A stretch of 20,568 nt of DNA from Falsiroseomonas sp035644895 (GCA_035644895.1 DASQNQ010000283.1:1-20568); one strand, 5' to 3'. Numbered from the stretch's first letter, positions 7,389-15,077 are shown. Program-made: numbers and translations. The notes: a model not told the origin generated them from the sequence alone.

Positions 7389-7865
7389 TTACTCCTCGCC
7401 GCCCATGCCCATGTCCATCTCCTCGCGGGGACGGGCACGGAACTCCTCGCGGTCGTCGCGCTCGCGCGGGCCGCCGCGGCCCGACCCGAACCGGCCGGCG
7501 GGCTTCGGCCCGCGGAAGCCGCGCTCGCGGTCCCGGTCCTCGCCGCGTCGGGCCAGGATGGCGGACGGCGCCTCGTCGATCGCCTCGATGCGCAGCGTCA
7601 GCGTGCGCAGCACGTCCTCGTGCAGGCCGAGCTGGCGCTCGACCTCGGTCACCGCGATCGGCGGCGCCTCGAGCCCGAGGAGCATGTAGTGCGCCTTGCG
7701 GTTCTTCTTGATGCGGTACGCGAGGCCACGCAGGCCCCAGTACTCGCGCTTGCGGACCTCGCCGCCCTGGCCGCCGACGATGTCGGAGACCTGGTCGGCG
7801 ATCGCCTCGACCTGCTGCTGCGTGACGTCGTTGCGTGCAAGGAACACGCATTCGTAAAGGGGCAT
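7389..7865 (-). CDS. rpsF: 30S ribosomal protein S6
   Basis: Small-subunit protein that binds S18 and 16S rRNA. The ATG at 7865 gives the standard opening MPLYECVFLARND and has a good ribosome-binding site (GGGAG) upstream. The S6 fold covers residues 1-100, with WGLRGLAYRIKKNRKAHY at 43-60. Residues 101-158 form a charged, arginine/glycine-rich and then acidic tail (RGGPRERDDREE, ending EEMDMGMGGEE), longer than in E. coli mature S6 and typical of low-complexity extensions in alphaproteobacteria. The frame is open for another 240 codons upstream but that part crosses the divergent fabD gene and is not coding. First gene of the operon. Confidence 0.97.
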   Translation of the reverse strand: MPLYECVFLARNDVTQQQVEAIADQVSDIVGGQGGEVRKREYWGLRGLAYRIKKNRKAHYMLLGLEAPPIAVTEVERQLGLHEDVLRTLTLRIEAIDEAPSAILARRGEDRDRERGFRGPKPAGRFGSGRGGPRERDDREEFRARPREEMDMGMGGEE

Positions 7866-7935
7866 CGGGACTCCCTGTGGCTGGCTCAGCCCAGGCCCGA
7901 ACCGACCCCATGCCGGTTGGGCGCAAACGGGCATA

Positions 7936-7962
7936 GCCGGGACCGATGCCTCCGGTCCCGGC
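7936..7962 (-). promoter_or_regulatory. Strong hairpin in the rpsF leader
   Basis: GCCGGGACCG (7936-7945) and CGGTCCCGGC (7953-7962) form a perfect 10-bp stem with a seven-base loop, 71 bp upstream of the rpsF ATG. It has no T-run on either strand, and it lies between two divergent start codons, so it is unlikely to be a terminator. S6:S18 is known to bind structured leaders of its own mRNA in several bacteria; whether this hairpin belongs to such an element I cannot confirm. Confidence 0.4.
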
Positions 7963-8012
7963 AGGGGAGCGCGGCTTGAAGCACATCCGGGCGCGCGGAT
8001 CAACGGCGGACG

Positions 8013-8041
8013 TTGACAGGCCCGCGATGGCGTGGCTTTCC
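8013..8041 (+). promoter_or_regulatory. Candidate sigma-70 promoter for fabD
   Basis: A perfect -35 hexamer TTGACA at 8013-8018 stands 59 bp before the fabD ATG. A -10 element at 17-18 bp spacing would be CTTTCC or TTTCCG near 8036-8042, a poor match to TATAAT. The position in the 211-bp gap between divergent rpsF and fabD supports a promoter; the weak -10 keeps confidence low. Confidence 0.35.
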
Positions 8042-8076
8042 GGCCACCCCCAAAGCTCAACCCCGGACGGATCCCC

Positions 8077-9036
8077 ATGGCGCTCGCCTTCACCTTCCCC
8101 GGCCAGGGCAGCCAGGCCCCCGGCATGGGCCGCGACCTGGCGCAGGCCTTCCCCGCCGCCCGGGAGGTCCTCGAGGAGGTGGACGAGACCCTGAAGCAGC
8201 GCCTCTCGAAGCTGATGTTCGAGGGTCCGGCCGAGGAGCTGACGCTGACCGCCAACGCCCAGCCGGCGCTCATGGCCGTCTCCCTTGCCGTGGTCCGGGT
8301 GCTGGAGCGCGAGGGCGGCTTCCGCCTGCCCGAGCGGGTCGCGCTGGTCGCGGGCCACTCCCTCGGGGAGTATGCGGCGCTTGCCGCCGCCGGCACCTTC
8401 TCCCTCCCCACCGCCGCCCGCCTGCTCCGGCTGCGTGGCGAGGCGATGCAGAAGGCGGTTCCCGCCGGGGAGGGCGCGATGGCCGCGCTCCTCGGCGCCG
8501 AGCTCGACCAGGCGCGGGAGATCTGCGCGAAGGCCGCACCGGACCCGGAGACGGGAAAGCGGCAGGTCGTCGAGGTCGCCAACGACAATGGCGGCGGCCA
8601 GATCGTCGTCTCGGGTCACGCCGCGGCGGTGGACCGCGCCATCGAGGCGGCGAAGGAGGCCGGCGTGAAGCGGGCCATGAAGCTGCCCGTCTCGGCGCCC
8701 TTCCACTGCTCCCTCATGGCGCCCGCGGCCGAGGCGATGGCCGAGGCACTGGAGGCGGCGGCGATGCACGCCCCGCTCGTCCCGGTCGTCGCCAACGTCT
8801 CCGCGGCGAAGGCGACCGACCCGGCGCAGATCCGCGACCTGCTGGTGCGCCAGGTCACCGGCACGGTGCGCTGGCGCGAATGCATCGAGGCGATGGCCGC
8901 GATGGGCTGCGACCGCTTCGTCGAGGTCGGGTCTGGCCGCGTGCTGACGGGGCTGATGAAGCGCCTCGCACCTGATGCCAAGGCTGGCGCCGTCGGCACG
9001 CCGGCCGACATCGAAGCCTTCCTGAAGTCGCTGTGA
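8077..9036 (+). CDS. fabD: Malonyl-CoA:ACP transacylase
   Basis: FabD transfers malonyl groups from CoA to acyl carrier protein, supplying the extender unit for fatty acid synthesis in the cytoplasm. The 319-residue protein has the N-terminal FPGQGSQ (Q11 in the oxyanion hole), the nucleophile S95 in VAGHSLGEY, R120 that binds the malonyl carboxylate, and the catalytic H210 in SAPFHCSLM. The start at 8077 gives the family-standard MALAFTFPGQGSQ; the frame is open 15 codons further upstream, but that part is not conserved. It opens the fab cluster and is followed by the tandem GNAT gene. Confidence 0.98.
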   Translation: MALAFTFPGQGSQAPGMGRDLAQAFPAAREVLEEVDETLKQRLSKLMFEGPAEELTLTANAQPALMAVSLAVVRVLEREGGFRLPERVALVAGHSLGEYAALAAAGTFSLPTAARLLRLRGEAMQKAVPAGEGAMAALLGAELDQAREICAKAAPDPETGKRQVVEVANDNGGGQIVVSGHAAAVDRAIEAAKEAGVKRAMKLPVSAPFHCSLMAPAAEAMAEALEAAAMHAPLVPVVANVSAAKATDPAQIRDLLVRQVTGTVRWRECIEAMAAMGCDRFVEVGSGRVLTGLMKRLAPDAKAGAVGTPADIEAFLKSL

Positions 9037-9053
9037 CGCGCATCGAGGCCCCC

Positions 9054-9944
9054 ATGGAGGCCCGCATCGAGCCGGGCACCAAGGACGGGGAGCGCGCGAT
9101 CCGCGACCTGCTGGTCGCGCACAACGCCGCCGCCGGCTGGCCCTCGGACCGGGTGCCGCTCGAACTCCTGCTGCGCGGGCCGGGGGGCGAGGTGGCCGGC
9201 GGGCTGGTCGGCCGGACCGCCTGGCGCTGGCTCTATGTCGAGAACCTGGTGGTCGCCCCCGCGCTGCGCGGCCAGGGCTGGGGCGCGCGGCTGGTCGCGG
9301 CGGCGGAGGCCGAGGCGCGCGCGCGCGGCTGCGTCGGCATCCGGCTCGACACCTACGACTTCCAGGCCCGGCCCTTCTACGAGCGCCTTGGCTTCCATGT
9401 CGCCGGGCAGATCGAGGACTGCCCGCCGGGCCACACGCGCTTCACCCTGGCGAAGCACCTCCGCCCCCTGCCCGGCCGCGCGGTGCAGGGCGGGGTTGCC
9501 GGCCTCGCGGTCACGCTGACCGATGGCGAGGGCGACCCGCTGGTCGCGGTGCTGGAGGAGGGGTTGACGGAGCACAACCGGCCCTTCGCCGGGCACCACG
9601 GCTACCGGCCGCTCAACCTCTCCGTCCGGCGGGAGGGGGAGGCGGCGCCGCTCGGCGGGCTGACGGGCTACACCCTCTATGGCTGGCTCTTCGTGCGCCT
9701 GTTCCACCTGCCGGCTGCGCTGCGCGGCGCGGGGCTCGGCGCACGGCTGCTGGCAGCCGCCGAGGCCGAGGCCCGCGCGCGGGGCTGCGTGGGTGCCTTT
9801 CTCGACACCTTCGCCTTCCAGGCCCCGGAGTTCTATCGGCGCCAGGGCTACCGCCCCTTTGGCACCCTGCCGGACATGCCGCCGGGCCATGCCCGCCACT
9901 TCCTGATGAAGCGCCTCGACGGAGAGACCGATGTTCCGACTTGA
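9054..9944 (+). CDS. Tandem GNAT acetyltransferase (two fused GNAT domains)
   Basis: A 296-residue protein made of two GNAT acyltransferase domains, about residues 5-136 and 150-288. Each has an acetyl-CoA-binding motif A: RGQGWGARL at 72-80 and RGAGLGARL at 224-232. The halves share about 43 of 67 identical residues over 70-136 and 222-288, including an identical AAAEAEARARGCVG block, so this is an internal duplication with a 152-codon offset. Substrate unknown. The ATG at 9054 has GAGG five bases upstream; an in-frame GTG at 9033 overlapping the fabD stop would add seven residues. The 3' end overlaps fabG by 14 bp, so it is translated as part of the fab operon. Confidence 0.85.
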   Translation: MEARIEPGTKDGERAIRDLLVAHNAAAGWPSDRVPLELLLRGPGGEVAGGLVGRTAWRWLYVENLVVAPALRGQGWGARLVAAAEAEARARGCVGIRLDTYDFQARPFYERLGFHVAGQIEDCPPGHTRFTLAKHLRPLPGRAVQGGVAGLAVTLTDGEGDPLVAVLEEGLTEHNRPFAGHHGYRPLNLSVRREGEAAPLGGLTGYTLYGWLFVRLFHLPAALRGAGLGARLLAAAEAEARARGCVGAFLDTFAFQAPEFYRRQGYRPFGTLPDMPPGHARHFLMKRLDGETDVPT

Positions 9945-10671
9945 CGGCAAGGCCGCCCTGGTGACCGGGGCGACGGGCGGCATCGGCGCCGCCATCGCGG
10001 GCGCGCTGCACGCCCAGGGCGCGCAGGTCGCCATCACGGGGCGGCGCGAGGCGGAGCTGGCAGCGCTCGCGGAGCGGCTGGGCGGGGAGCGGGTGCTGGT
10101 GGCGCCCGCCGACCTCGCTGACCCCGCGGCGCCGGCCGCGCTGGTGGAGCGGGTGGAGGGCGCCTTCGGCGCGCTCGACATCCTGGTGAACAATGCGGGA
10201 TTCACGCGGGACATGCTGGCGCTGCGCATGGGCGACGCCGACTGGAACGCGGTGCTGGAGGTGGACCTGAACGCGCCCTTCCGCCTGGCCCGCGCCGCGC
10301 TGCGGGGCATGATGAAGCGCCGGCATGGGCGCATCGTCTCGATCGCGTCCATCGTCGGCGTCACCGGCAATGCCGGCCAGGCGAACTACGCGGCGGCCAA
10401 GGCGGGGCTGATCGGCATGTCGAAGTCGCTGGCGCAGGAGGTCGCGACCCGCGGCGTGACGGTGAACGTGGTGGCCCCCGGCTTCGTGAAGACGGCGATG
10501 ACCGACGCCCTGCCCGAGGCGGCGCGGACCGCCCTGCTCTCCCGCATCCCGTCCGGCCGGATGGGCGCGCCGGAGGACATCGCGGGCGCCGTCGCCTATC
10601 TCGCCAGCGCCGAGGCCGCCTGGGTGACCGGCCAGACGCTGCACGTGAACGGCGGGATGGCGATGATCTAG
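9931..10671 (+). CDS. fabG: 3-oxoacyl-ACP reductase
   Basis: NADPH-dependent reductase that reduces 3-oxoacyl-ACP to 3-hydroxyacyl-ACP in each elongation round. The 246-residue short-chain dehydrogenase has the dinucleotide motif TGATGGIG at 12-19, NNAG at 87-90, and the catalytic set N114, S140, Y153, K157 (YAAAK). The C-terminus shows the FabG-type PGFVKTAMTDALP and TGQTLHVNGGMAMI. Its ATG is preceded by GGAGA at five to six bases and overlaps the GNAT gene. Position between fabD and acpP makes the FabG role secure compared with other dehydrogenases. Confidence 0.97.
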   Translation: MFRLDGKAALVTGATGGIGAAIAGALHAQGAQVAITGRREAELAALAERLGGERVLVAPADLADPAAPAALVERVEGAFGALDILVNNAGFTRDMLALRMGDADWNAVLEVDLNAPFRLARAALRGMMKRRHGRIVSIASIVGVTGNAGQANYAAAKAGLIGMSKSLAQEVATRGVTVNVVAPGFVKTAMTDALPEAARTALLSRIPSGRMGAPEDIAGAVAYLASAEAAWVTGQTLHVNGGMAMI

Positions 10672-10784
10672 GCTGGCAGCCCGCTTGCGCGGGCGGGGCG
10701 TATGGGCCAAGTGACGCTTCCGTGTTAAGCGGCGCCCCCGCGGCCGGGCCAGCCAGGGAGTTCCCCCCGGCGACCACCGGCCGC

Positions 10785-10801
10785 GCGGCGCATGGCGCCG
10801 C
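10785..10801 (+). promoter_or_regulatory. Hairpin in the acpP leader
   Basis: GCGGCGC and GCGCCGC form a perfect 7-bp stem around a three-base ATG loop, 24 bp before the acpP start. The 154-bp fabG-acpP gap also holds a 6-bp stem at 10679-10694 right after fabG, without a T-run. I found no convincing -35/-10 pair here, though acpP often has its own promoter. Confidence 0.35.
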
Positions 10802-10825
10802 AGGTCAGCAGAGGACAAAGGTCGG

Positions 10826-11065
10826 ATGAGCGACACCGCCGAGAAGGTGAAGAAGATCGTCGTGGAGCACCTCGGCGTCGAGGAGGGGAAGGTGACCCCC
10901 GAGGCGTCGTTCATCGACGATCTGGGCGCGGACAGCCTCGACACGGTCGAGCTGGTCATGGCCTTCGAGGAGGCCTTCGGGGTCGAGATCCCGGACGACG
11001 CGGCCGAGAAGATCACCACGGTGAAGGACGCCATCGACTACATCGAGAAGCAGAAGGCCTCGTAA
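10826..11065 (+). CDS. acpP: Acyl carrier protein
   Basis: Small acidic carrier to which growing acyl chains are tethered through 4'-phosphopantetheine. The 79-residue product is a textbook ACP: the prosthetic group attaches to S37 in DDLGADSLDTVEL, and the four-helix pattern and acidic helix II (VELVMAFEEAFGVEIPDD) are intact. The ribosome-binding region AGAGGACAAAGG precedes the ATG. It lies 154 bp after fabG and 38 bp before fabF, with a hairpin in both gaps, which may separate its high expression from that of its neighbours. Confidence 0.98.
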   Translation: MSDTAEKVKKIVVEHLGVEEGKVTPEASFIDDLGADSLDTVELVMAFEEAFGVEIPDDAAEKITTVKDAIDYIEKQKAS

Positions 11066-11069
11066 GGGG

Positions 11070-11096
11070 CCTTCCACAAGAAGCAAGAGTGGAAGG
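11070..11096 (+). promoter_or_regulatory. Intercistronic hairpin covering the fabF ribosome-binding site
   Basis: CCTTCCAC (11070-11077) and GTGGAAGG (11089-11096) make a perfect 8-bp stem with an 11-base purine-rich loop, five bases after the acpP stop. The 3' arm contains GGAAGG, the best ribosome-binding site for fabF (seven bases before its GTG). The structure could both protect the acpP mRNA end and reduce fabF translation. Confidence 0.5.
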
Positions 11097-11103
11097 GTAG
11101 GGC

Positions 11104-12393
11104 GTGTTCGGTCACCTGCAGGCGCCGCGGCGCGTCGTCGTCACGGGCATGGGCATCGCCTGCCCGCTCGGCTTGGGCGTGGAGAATGTGTGGAAGCGCA
11201 TGCTCGCGGGCGAGAGCGGCATCTCCGCCATCCACGCCTTCGACCCCGCCAACATCCCGGCCAAGATCGCGGGGCAGGTGCCGCACGGCACCCGCGCCGA
11301 GGGCGGGCTCGACATCTCCGAATGGATCCCGGTCAAGGACCAGAAGAAGATGGACCGCTTCATCCAGCTCGCCCTCGTGGCGGCGCAGGAGGCGGTCGAG
11401 GATTCGGGCTGGATGCCCGGCGAGGACGACGTCGAGGGCCGCAACCGGACCGGCGTCATGATCGGCTCCGGCATCGGCGGACTGCCCACGATCTACGAGG
11501 CCTCGCAACTCGTGGGCTCGGGGCGCACCAAGCGCCTCTCGCCCTTCTTCATCCCGTCGGCGCTGATCAACCTCGGCTCCGGCCACGTCTCGATCAAGTA
11601 CGGGTTCAAGGGGCCGAACCACTCGGTGGTCACGGCCTGCGCGACCGGCGTGCATGCGCTGGGCGACGCGGCGCGGCTGATCGCGCTGGGCGATGCCGAC
11701 GTGATGGTCGCGGGCGGCGCCGAATCGGCGGTCTCCGAGATCGGCATGGGCGGCTTCTGCGCCTCCCGCGCCTTGTCCACCGCCTTCAACGACACGCCCA
11801 CCAAGGCCTCCCGCCCCTGGGACCGGGACCGCGACGGCTTCGTGATGGGCGAGGGCGCGGGCGTCCTGGTGCTCGAGGAGCTGGAGCACGCGAAGCGCCG
11901 CGGCGCGAAGATCTACGCCGAGGTGGTGGGCTACGGCATGTCCGGCGACGCCTACCACATCACGGCGCCGAGCGAGGACGGCGACGGCGCCTACCGCTCC
12001 ATGAAGGCGGCCCTGGCCAGCGCGGGCGTGCGGCCCGACCAGGTGCAGTACGTGAACGCGCACGGCACCTCGACGCCCATGGGCGACGACCTGGAGCTGG
12101 GCGCGGTGGAGAGGCTGTGGGGCGACGCCGCCAAGGGCCTCGCCATGTCCTCCACCAAGTCCGCCATCGGCCACCTGCTGGGCGCGGCCGGCGCGGTGGA
12201 GGGCATCTTCTCCGTGCTCGCGATCCGCGACGGTGTGGCGCCCCCCACCCTCAACCTCGACGAGCCTTCGCGCGAGAGCCCGATCGACCGCGTGGCGAAG
12301 GTGGCGCAGGAGCGCCCGATCGAGGTGGCGCTGTCCAACTCCTTCGGCTTCGGCGGGACCAACGCCAGCATCGTGTTCAAGCGAGCGGCATAA
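11104..12393 (+). CDS. fabF: 3-oxoacyl-ACP synthase II
   Basis: Condensing enzyme (KAS II) that joins malonyl-ACP to acyl-ACP; it governs the elongation of unsaturated chains. The 429-residue protein has the catalytic cysteine C179 in VVTACATG, the two histidines H320 (YVNAHGTSTPMGD) and H357 (KSAIGHLLGAAG), K352, and the C-terminal glycine-rich SNSFGFGGTNAS. Two active-site histidines place it with FabB/FabF rather than FabH, and the position after acpP favours FabF. It starts on GTG at 11104 with GGAAGG upstream, inside the acpP-fabF hairpin. mltG follows after 49 bp. Confidence 0.97.
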   Translation: MFGHLQAPRRVVVTGMGIACPLGLGVENVWKRMLAGESGISAIHAFDPANIPAKIAGQVPHGTRAEGGLDISEWIPVKDQKKMDRFIQLALVAAQEAVEDSGWMPGEDDVEGRNRTGVMIGSGIGGLPTIYEASQLVGSGRTKRLSPFFIPSALINLGSGHVSIKYGFKGPNHSVVTACATGVHALGDAARLIALGDADVMVAGGAESAVSEIGMGGFCASRALSTAFNDTPTKASRPWDRDRDGFVMGEGAGVLVLEELEHAKRRGAKIYAEVVGYGMSGDAYHITAPSEDGDGAYRSMKAALASAGVRPDQVQYVNAHGTSTPMGDDLELGAVERLWGDAAKGLAMSSTKSAIGHLLGAAGAVEGIFSVLAIRDGVAPPTLNLDEPSRESPIDRVAKVAQERPIEVALSNSFGFGGTNASIVFKRAA

Positions 12394-12417
12394 GCCGGCC
12401 CCTTGAACGGCGCGGCC

Positions 12418-12442
12418 GGGCGGCGCAGACAGGGCGCCGCCC
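12418..12442 (+). promoter_or_regulatory. Hairpin abutting the mltG start codon
   Basis: GGGCGGCGC (12418-12426) pairs perfectly with GCGCCGCCC (12434-12442) around a seven-base loop, AGACAGG. The last stem base is directly before the mltG ATG at 12443, and the only purine-rich ribosome-binding stretch (AGGG) lies in the loop and first stem pair. Such a structure should limit initiation on mltG. Confidence 0.4.
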
Positions 12443-13423
12443 ATGCGCCGCGCCCTCATTGCCCTCCTGATCCTCCTTGCCCTTCTCGGCGCCGCCGGCG
12501 GGGGCGCCTGGCTCTATGCCCGCCAGGCCTGGTCGGCGCCCGGCCCGCTGGCGCAGCCCCTGCAGATGGTGGTGCCGCGCTCCGGCGCCTCCGGCATCGC
12601 GGAGGCCCTGGCCGAGCGCGGCGTGATCCGTGACCCGCGCCACTTCCTCGCCGCCGCCTGGATCACCCGCGGCCAGGGCCAGATCCGCGCCGCGGAGTAC
12701 GTCTTCCCGGCCGGCGCGTCGCTGGCCGAGGTCTTCCGCATCCTGCGCGAGGGCCGCCCCGTCCAGCGGCGCCTGACGATCCCCGAGGGGCTGAACGCCC
12801 GCCAGATCGCCGCGCTGATCGAGCGGGCCGAGGGCCTGACCGGCGAGGTCCCCCCGATCGAGGAGGGGGAGCTGCTGCCCGAGACCTACAACTACCAGTG
12901 GGGCGACACCCGCCGCGCCGTGGTGCGCCGCGCCGAGCAGGCGATGGACCGCGCACTCGCCGAGGTGTGGGAGGGGCGCGCGCCCGGCCTGCCGCTCGCC
13001 TCCGCGCGGGAGGCGGTGATCCTCGCCTCCATCGTCGAGCGCGAGACGGGCAAGGCGGAGGAGCGCGCGCTGGTGGCGGGCGTCTTCATCAACCGCCTGC
13101 GGCGCAACATGCCGCTGCAGTCCGACCCGACGGCGGCCTATGCCGCGGCCGATGGCGGCGTGCTGGAAAGGCCGCTGACCCGCGCCGACCTCGACCGCGA
13201 CCATCCCTTCAACACCTACCGCGTCCGCGGCCTGCCGCCCGGCCCCATCGCCTCCCCGGGGCGGGAAGCGCTGCGCGCGGTGACCCGGCCGGAGGCGACG
13301 GAGTTCATCTTCTTCGTGGCCGACGGCACGGGCGGCCACGCCTTCGCCCGCACGCTCGAGGAGCACAACCGCAACGTCGCCCGCTGGCGGGAGATCGAAC
13401 GCACGCGCGCCGGCGCGCAGTGA
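12443..13423 (+). CDS. mltG: Endolytic murein transglycosylase MltG
   Basis: Membrane-anchored lytic transglycosylase (YceG family) that cuts nascent glycan strands and so sets their length. The 326-residue protein has one N-terminal membrane anchor (about 4-25), a LysM-like region (about 40-105), then the catalytic domain with EGELLPETYNY at 141-151, the predicted catalytic glutamate E199 in ASIVERETG, and the typical RLRRNMPLQSDPT, NTYRVRGLPPGPIASPG and FVADGTGGHAF segments. The active domain faces the periplasm. fabF-mltG adjacency is common in proteobacteria. Its stop is overlapped by the next gene's GTG. Confidence 0.95.
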   Translation: MRRALIALLILLALLGAAGGGAWLYARQAWSAPGPLAQPLQMVVPRSGASGIAEALAERGVIRDPRHFLAAAWITRGQGQIRAAEYVFPAGASLAEVFRILREGRPVQRRLTIPEGLNARQIAALIERAEGLTGEVPPIEEGELLPETYNYQWGDTRRAVVRRAEQAMDRALAEVWEGRAPGLPLASAREAVILASIVERETGKAEERALVAGVFINRLRRNMPLQSDPTAAYAAADGGVLERPLTRADLDRDHPFNTYRVRGLPPGPIASPGREALRAVTRPEATEFIFFVADGTGGHAFARTLEEHNRNVARWREIERTRAGAQ

Positions 13424-14304
13424 GCGGCACCGCCCCGCTGCACGGCCCGGCGCTCTGGTGGCGCCTGGTGGTGATCGGCGGCCTCTGGGGCTCCTCCTTC
13501 CCGCTGCTGCGGATCGTGGCCGCCGAGATGTCGCCCTTCGCCATCGCCGCCGTGCGGGGCGGCTTCGCGGCGGTCGCCGTGCTGGCCTTCCTGGCGGCGA
13601 CGGGCCAGCTCCGCGGCGGGGGGCCGGCCGTCTGGCGCCACGCCCTCGTCCTCGGCACGTGCAACGGCTGGGTGCCCAACCTGCTGACGGCACTGGCGCT
13701 CGGCCACATCGAGGCGGCGCCCGCCGCGCTGATCCATGCCGGCACGCCGCTGATCGTGGCGGTCATGGCCGTGCCGCTGCTGCGGGAGGAGCGGCCGGGG
13801 CCGCGGGGCGTCGCGGGCCTCGCGCTGGGCTTCGCGGGCATCGCCGTCATACTCGGCCCGGCGGCACTGGCGGGCGGCGCCACGCTCTGGGGCGGGTTGC
13901 TGATCCTGCTCTCGGGCGTGTCCTATGCCGCCGGCACCATCTACGCCCGCAAGGTGCGGCCGGGGGCGGCGGCGCGGCTCGTGCTCGGGCAGCAGGTGGT
14001 CTCGGGCGGCGTGGCGGGGATGCTCTCCCTGCCCTTCGCGGCGGAGGGCGCCTATGCCCAGCCCGCCTGGGTCTACGCGCTGCTGGCGCTGCTTGGGGTG
14101 CTGGCCTCTGCGGTGCCGCTGACCATGTTCCTCGCGCTGATCGCCCGCGCCCGGGCGACGGATGCGGCGATGGTGGGCTACCTGCAGCCACCCTTCGCCG
14201 CCGGCCTCGGCGCCGCGCTGCTCGGCGAATGGCCGGCCCTGCCGGTGCTGGCCGGAGGCGCCATCGTGCTCGCGGGGGTGTGGCTCGCGACCTCGCGGCG
14301 TTAG
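13420..14304 (+). CDS. EamA/DMT-family transporter
   Basis: A 294-residue inner-membrane protein of the drug/metabolite transporter superfamily with about ten transmembrane helices arranged as two EamA repeats (about 13-140 and 150-290). Recognisable features are the N-terminal GGLWGSSFPLLRIV, the LIHAGTPLIVAVMAVPLLREER segment at the end of the first repeat, and AMVGYLQPPFAAGLGAALLGEW near the end. The GTG start overlaps the mltG stop (GTGA), implying translational coupling; the first ATG, at codon 37, would delete helix 1. Substrate is unknown; relatives export amino acids, metabolites or drugs. Its stop overlaps that of the convergent dehydrogenase. Confidence 0.88.
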   Translation: MSGTAPLHGPALWWRLVVIGGLWGSSFPLLRIVAAEMSPFAIAAVRGGFAAVAVLAFLAATGQLRGGGPAVWRHALVLGTCNGWVPNLLTALALGHIEAAPAALIHAGTPLIVAVMAVPLLREERPGPRGVAGLALGFAGIAVILGPAALAGGATLWGGLLILLSGVSYAAGTIYARKVRPGAAARLVLGQQVVSGGVAGMLSLPFAAEGAYAQPAWVYALLALLGVLASAVPLTMFLALIARARATDAAMVGYLQPPFAAGLGAALLGEWPALPVLAGGAIVLAGVWLATSRR

Positions 14305-15077
14305 TCCGCGGCCTTCGCCGGCACGCGCGTGAACAGCGCGTTCCGCAGCCGGACGGGCAGTGCGCCCGCGAGGCGCGCCATCAGGTAGGTGGGAAGCGGG
14401 TAGGCGATGCGCGTGCGGCCCGCCGCGATGCCGGCCAGCGTGCGCCGTGCCGCCTCCTCCGGCTCCATCAGGAGGGGCATGGGGAAGGCGTTGCGCGCCG
14501 TCATCGGCGTGCGGACATAGCCCGGGCAGACCGCGTGCAGCCGCACCCCCCGCGCACGCTCCGTTGCGTCCAGCGCCTCCGCCCAGGAAGCGACGGCCGC
14601 CTTGCTGGCGCAGTAGGCCGGCGCGCCTGGCGCGGCGACGAAGGCGGCGACCGAGGCGATGACGGCCACCCTGCCCCGCACCCCGTCGGGCCCGGGCGGC
14701 TGCGCGGCCATGCGCGCGATGGCGGGCAGCGCCGTGTTCAGCACGCCGGTGACGTTGATCTCGAAGATGCGCCGTGCCTGTTCGGGTGGCTCCTGCCCGC
14801 CCCCCGTGCCGGCCGAGACGCCGGCATTGGCGATGACGAGGTCGAGCCTCGGCACGCCCTCCACCCAATCCGCCATGGCGGGCGCATCGCGCACGTCGAG
14901 CACGCGCGCCTCCACCGCCGCGCCGCGCGCCCGGCACGCATCGGCCACCACCTCCAGCCGCGCCGCGTCCCGGCCGGACAGGTGCAGCGTGACGCCCAGG
15001 CCCGCGCAGGCCTCGGCCAGGGCGCGCCCGAGGCCGGAGGAGGCGCCAGTGACCAGAACGTCCCGCCAAGGTGACAT
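14301..15077 (-). CDS. Short-chain dehydrogenase/reductase
   Basis: A 258-residue classical SDR with NAD(P)-binding TGASSGLG at 10-17, NAG at 84-86, and catalytic N108, S142, Y155 and K159 (YCASK). The C-terminal third contains a hydrophobic PLPTYLMARLAGALPVRLRNAL stretch, which suggests membrane association. It resembles the broad group of SDRs acting on lipids or other hydrophobic substrates, but the substrate cannot be named. The start ATG at 15077 is 39 bp from the divergent yicC start, so their promoters must lie in or next to each other's 5' ends. Its stop TAA interlocks with the TAG of the EamA gene. Confidence 0.88.
   Translation of the reverse strand: MSPWRDVLVTGASSGLGRALAEACAGLGVTLHLSGRDAARLEVVADACRARGAAVEARVLDVRDAPAMADWVEGVPRLDLVIANAGVSAGTGGGQEPPEQARRIFEINVTGVLNTALPAIARMAAQPPGPDGVRGRVAVIASVAAFVAAPGAPAYCASKAAVASWAEALDATERARGVRLHAVCPGYVRTPMTARNAFPMPLLMEPEEAARRTLAGIAAGRTRIAYPLPTYLMARLAGALPVRLRNALFTRVPAKAAD

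Noticed and set aside
7866..8588. Upstream extension of rpsF by 241 codons
   Set aside because: It would run antisense through the fabD start; the ATG at 7865 has a good ribosome-binding site and gives the normal S6 N-terminus.
8616..10370. A 584-codon open frame on the minus strand across fabD, GNAT and fabG
   Set aside because: It is antisense to three well-supported genes and its translation is Arg/Pro/Ala/Ser-rich with no recognisable motif; very high GC removes stop codons from such frames.
10679..10694. A 6-bp stem after fabG, considered as a terminator
   Set aside because: No T-run follows; short GC-rich stems are expected often in this sequence.
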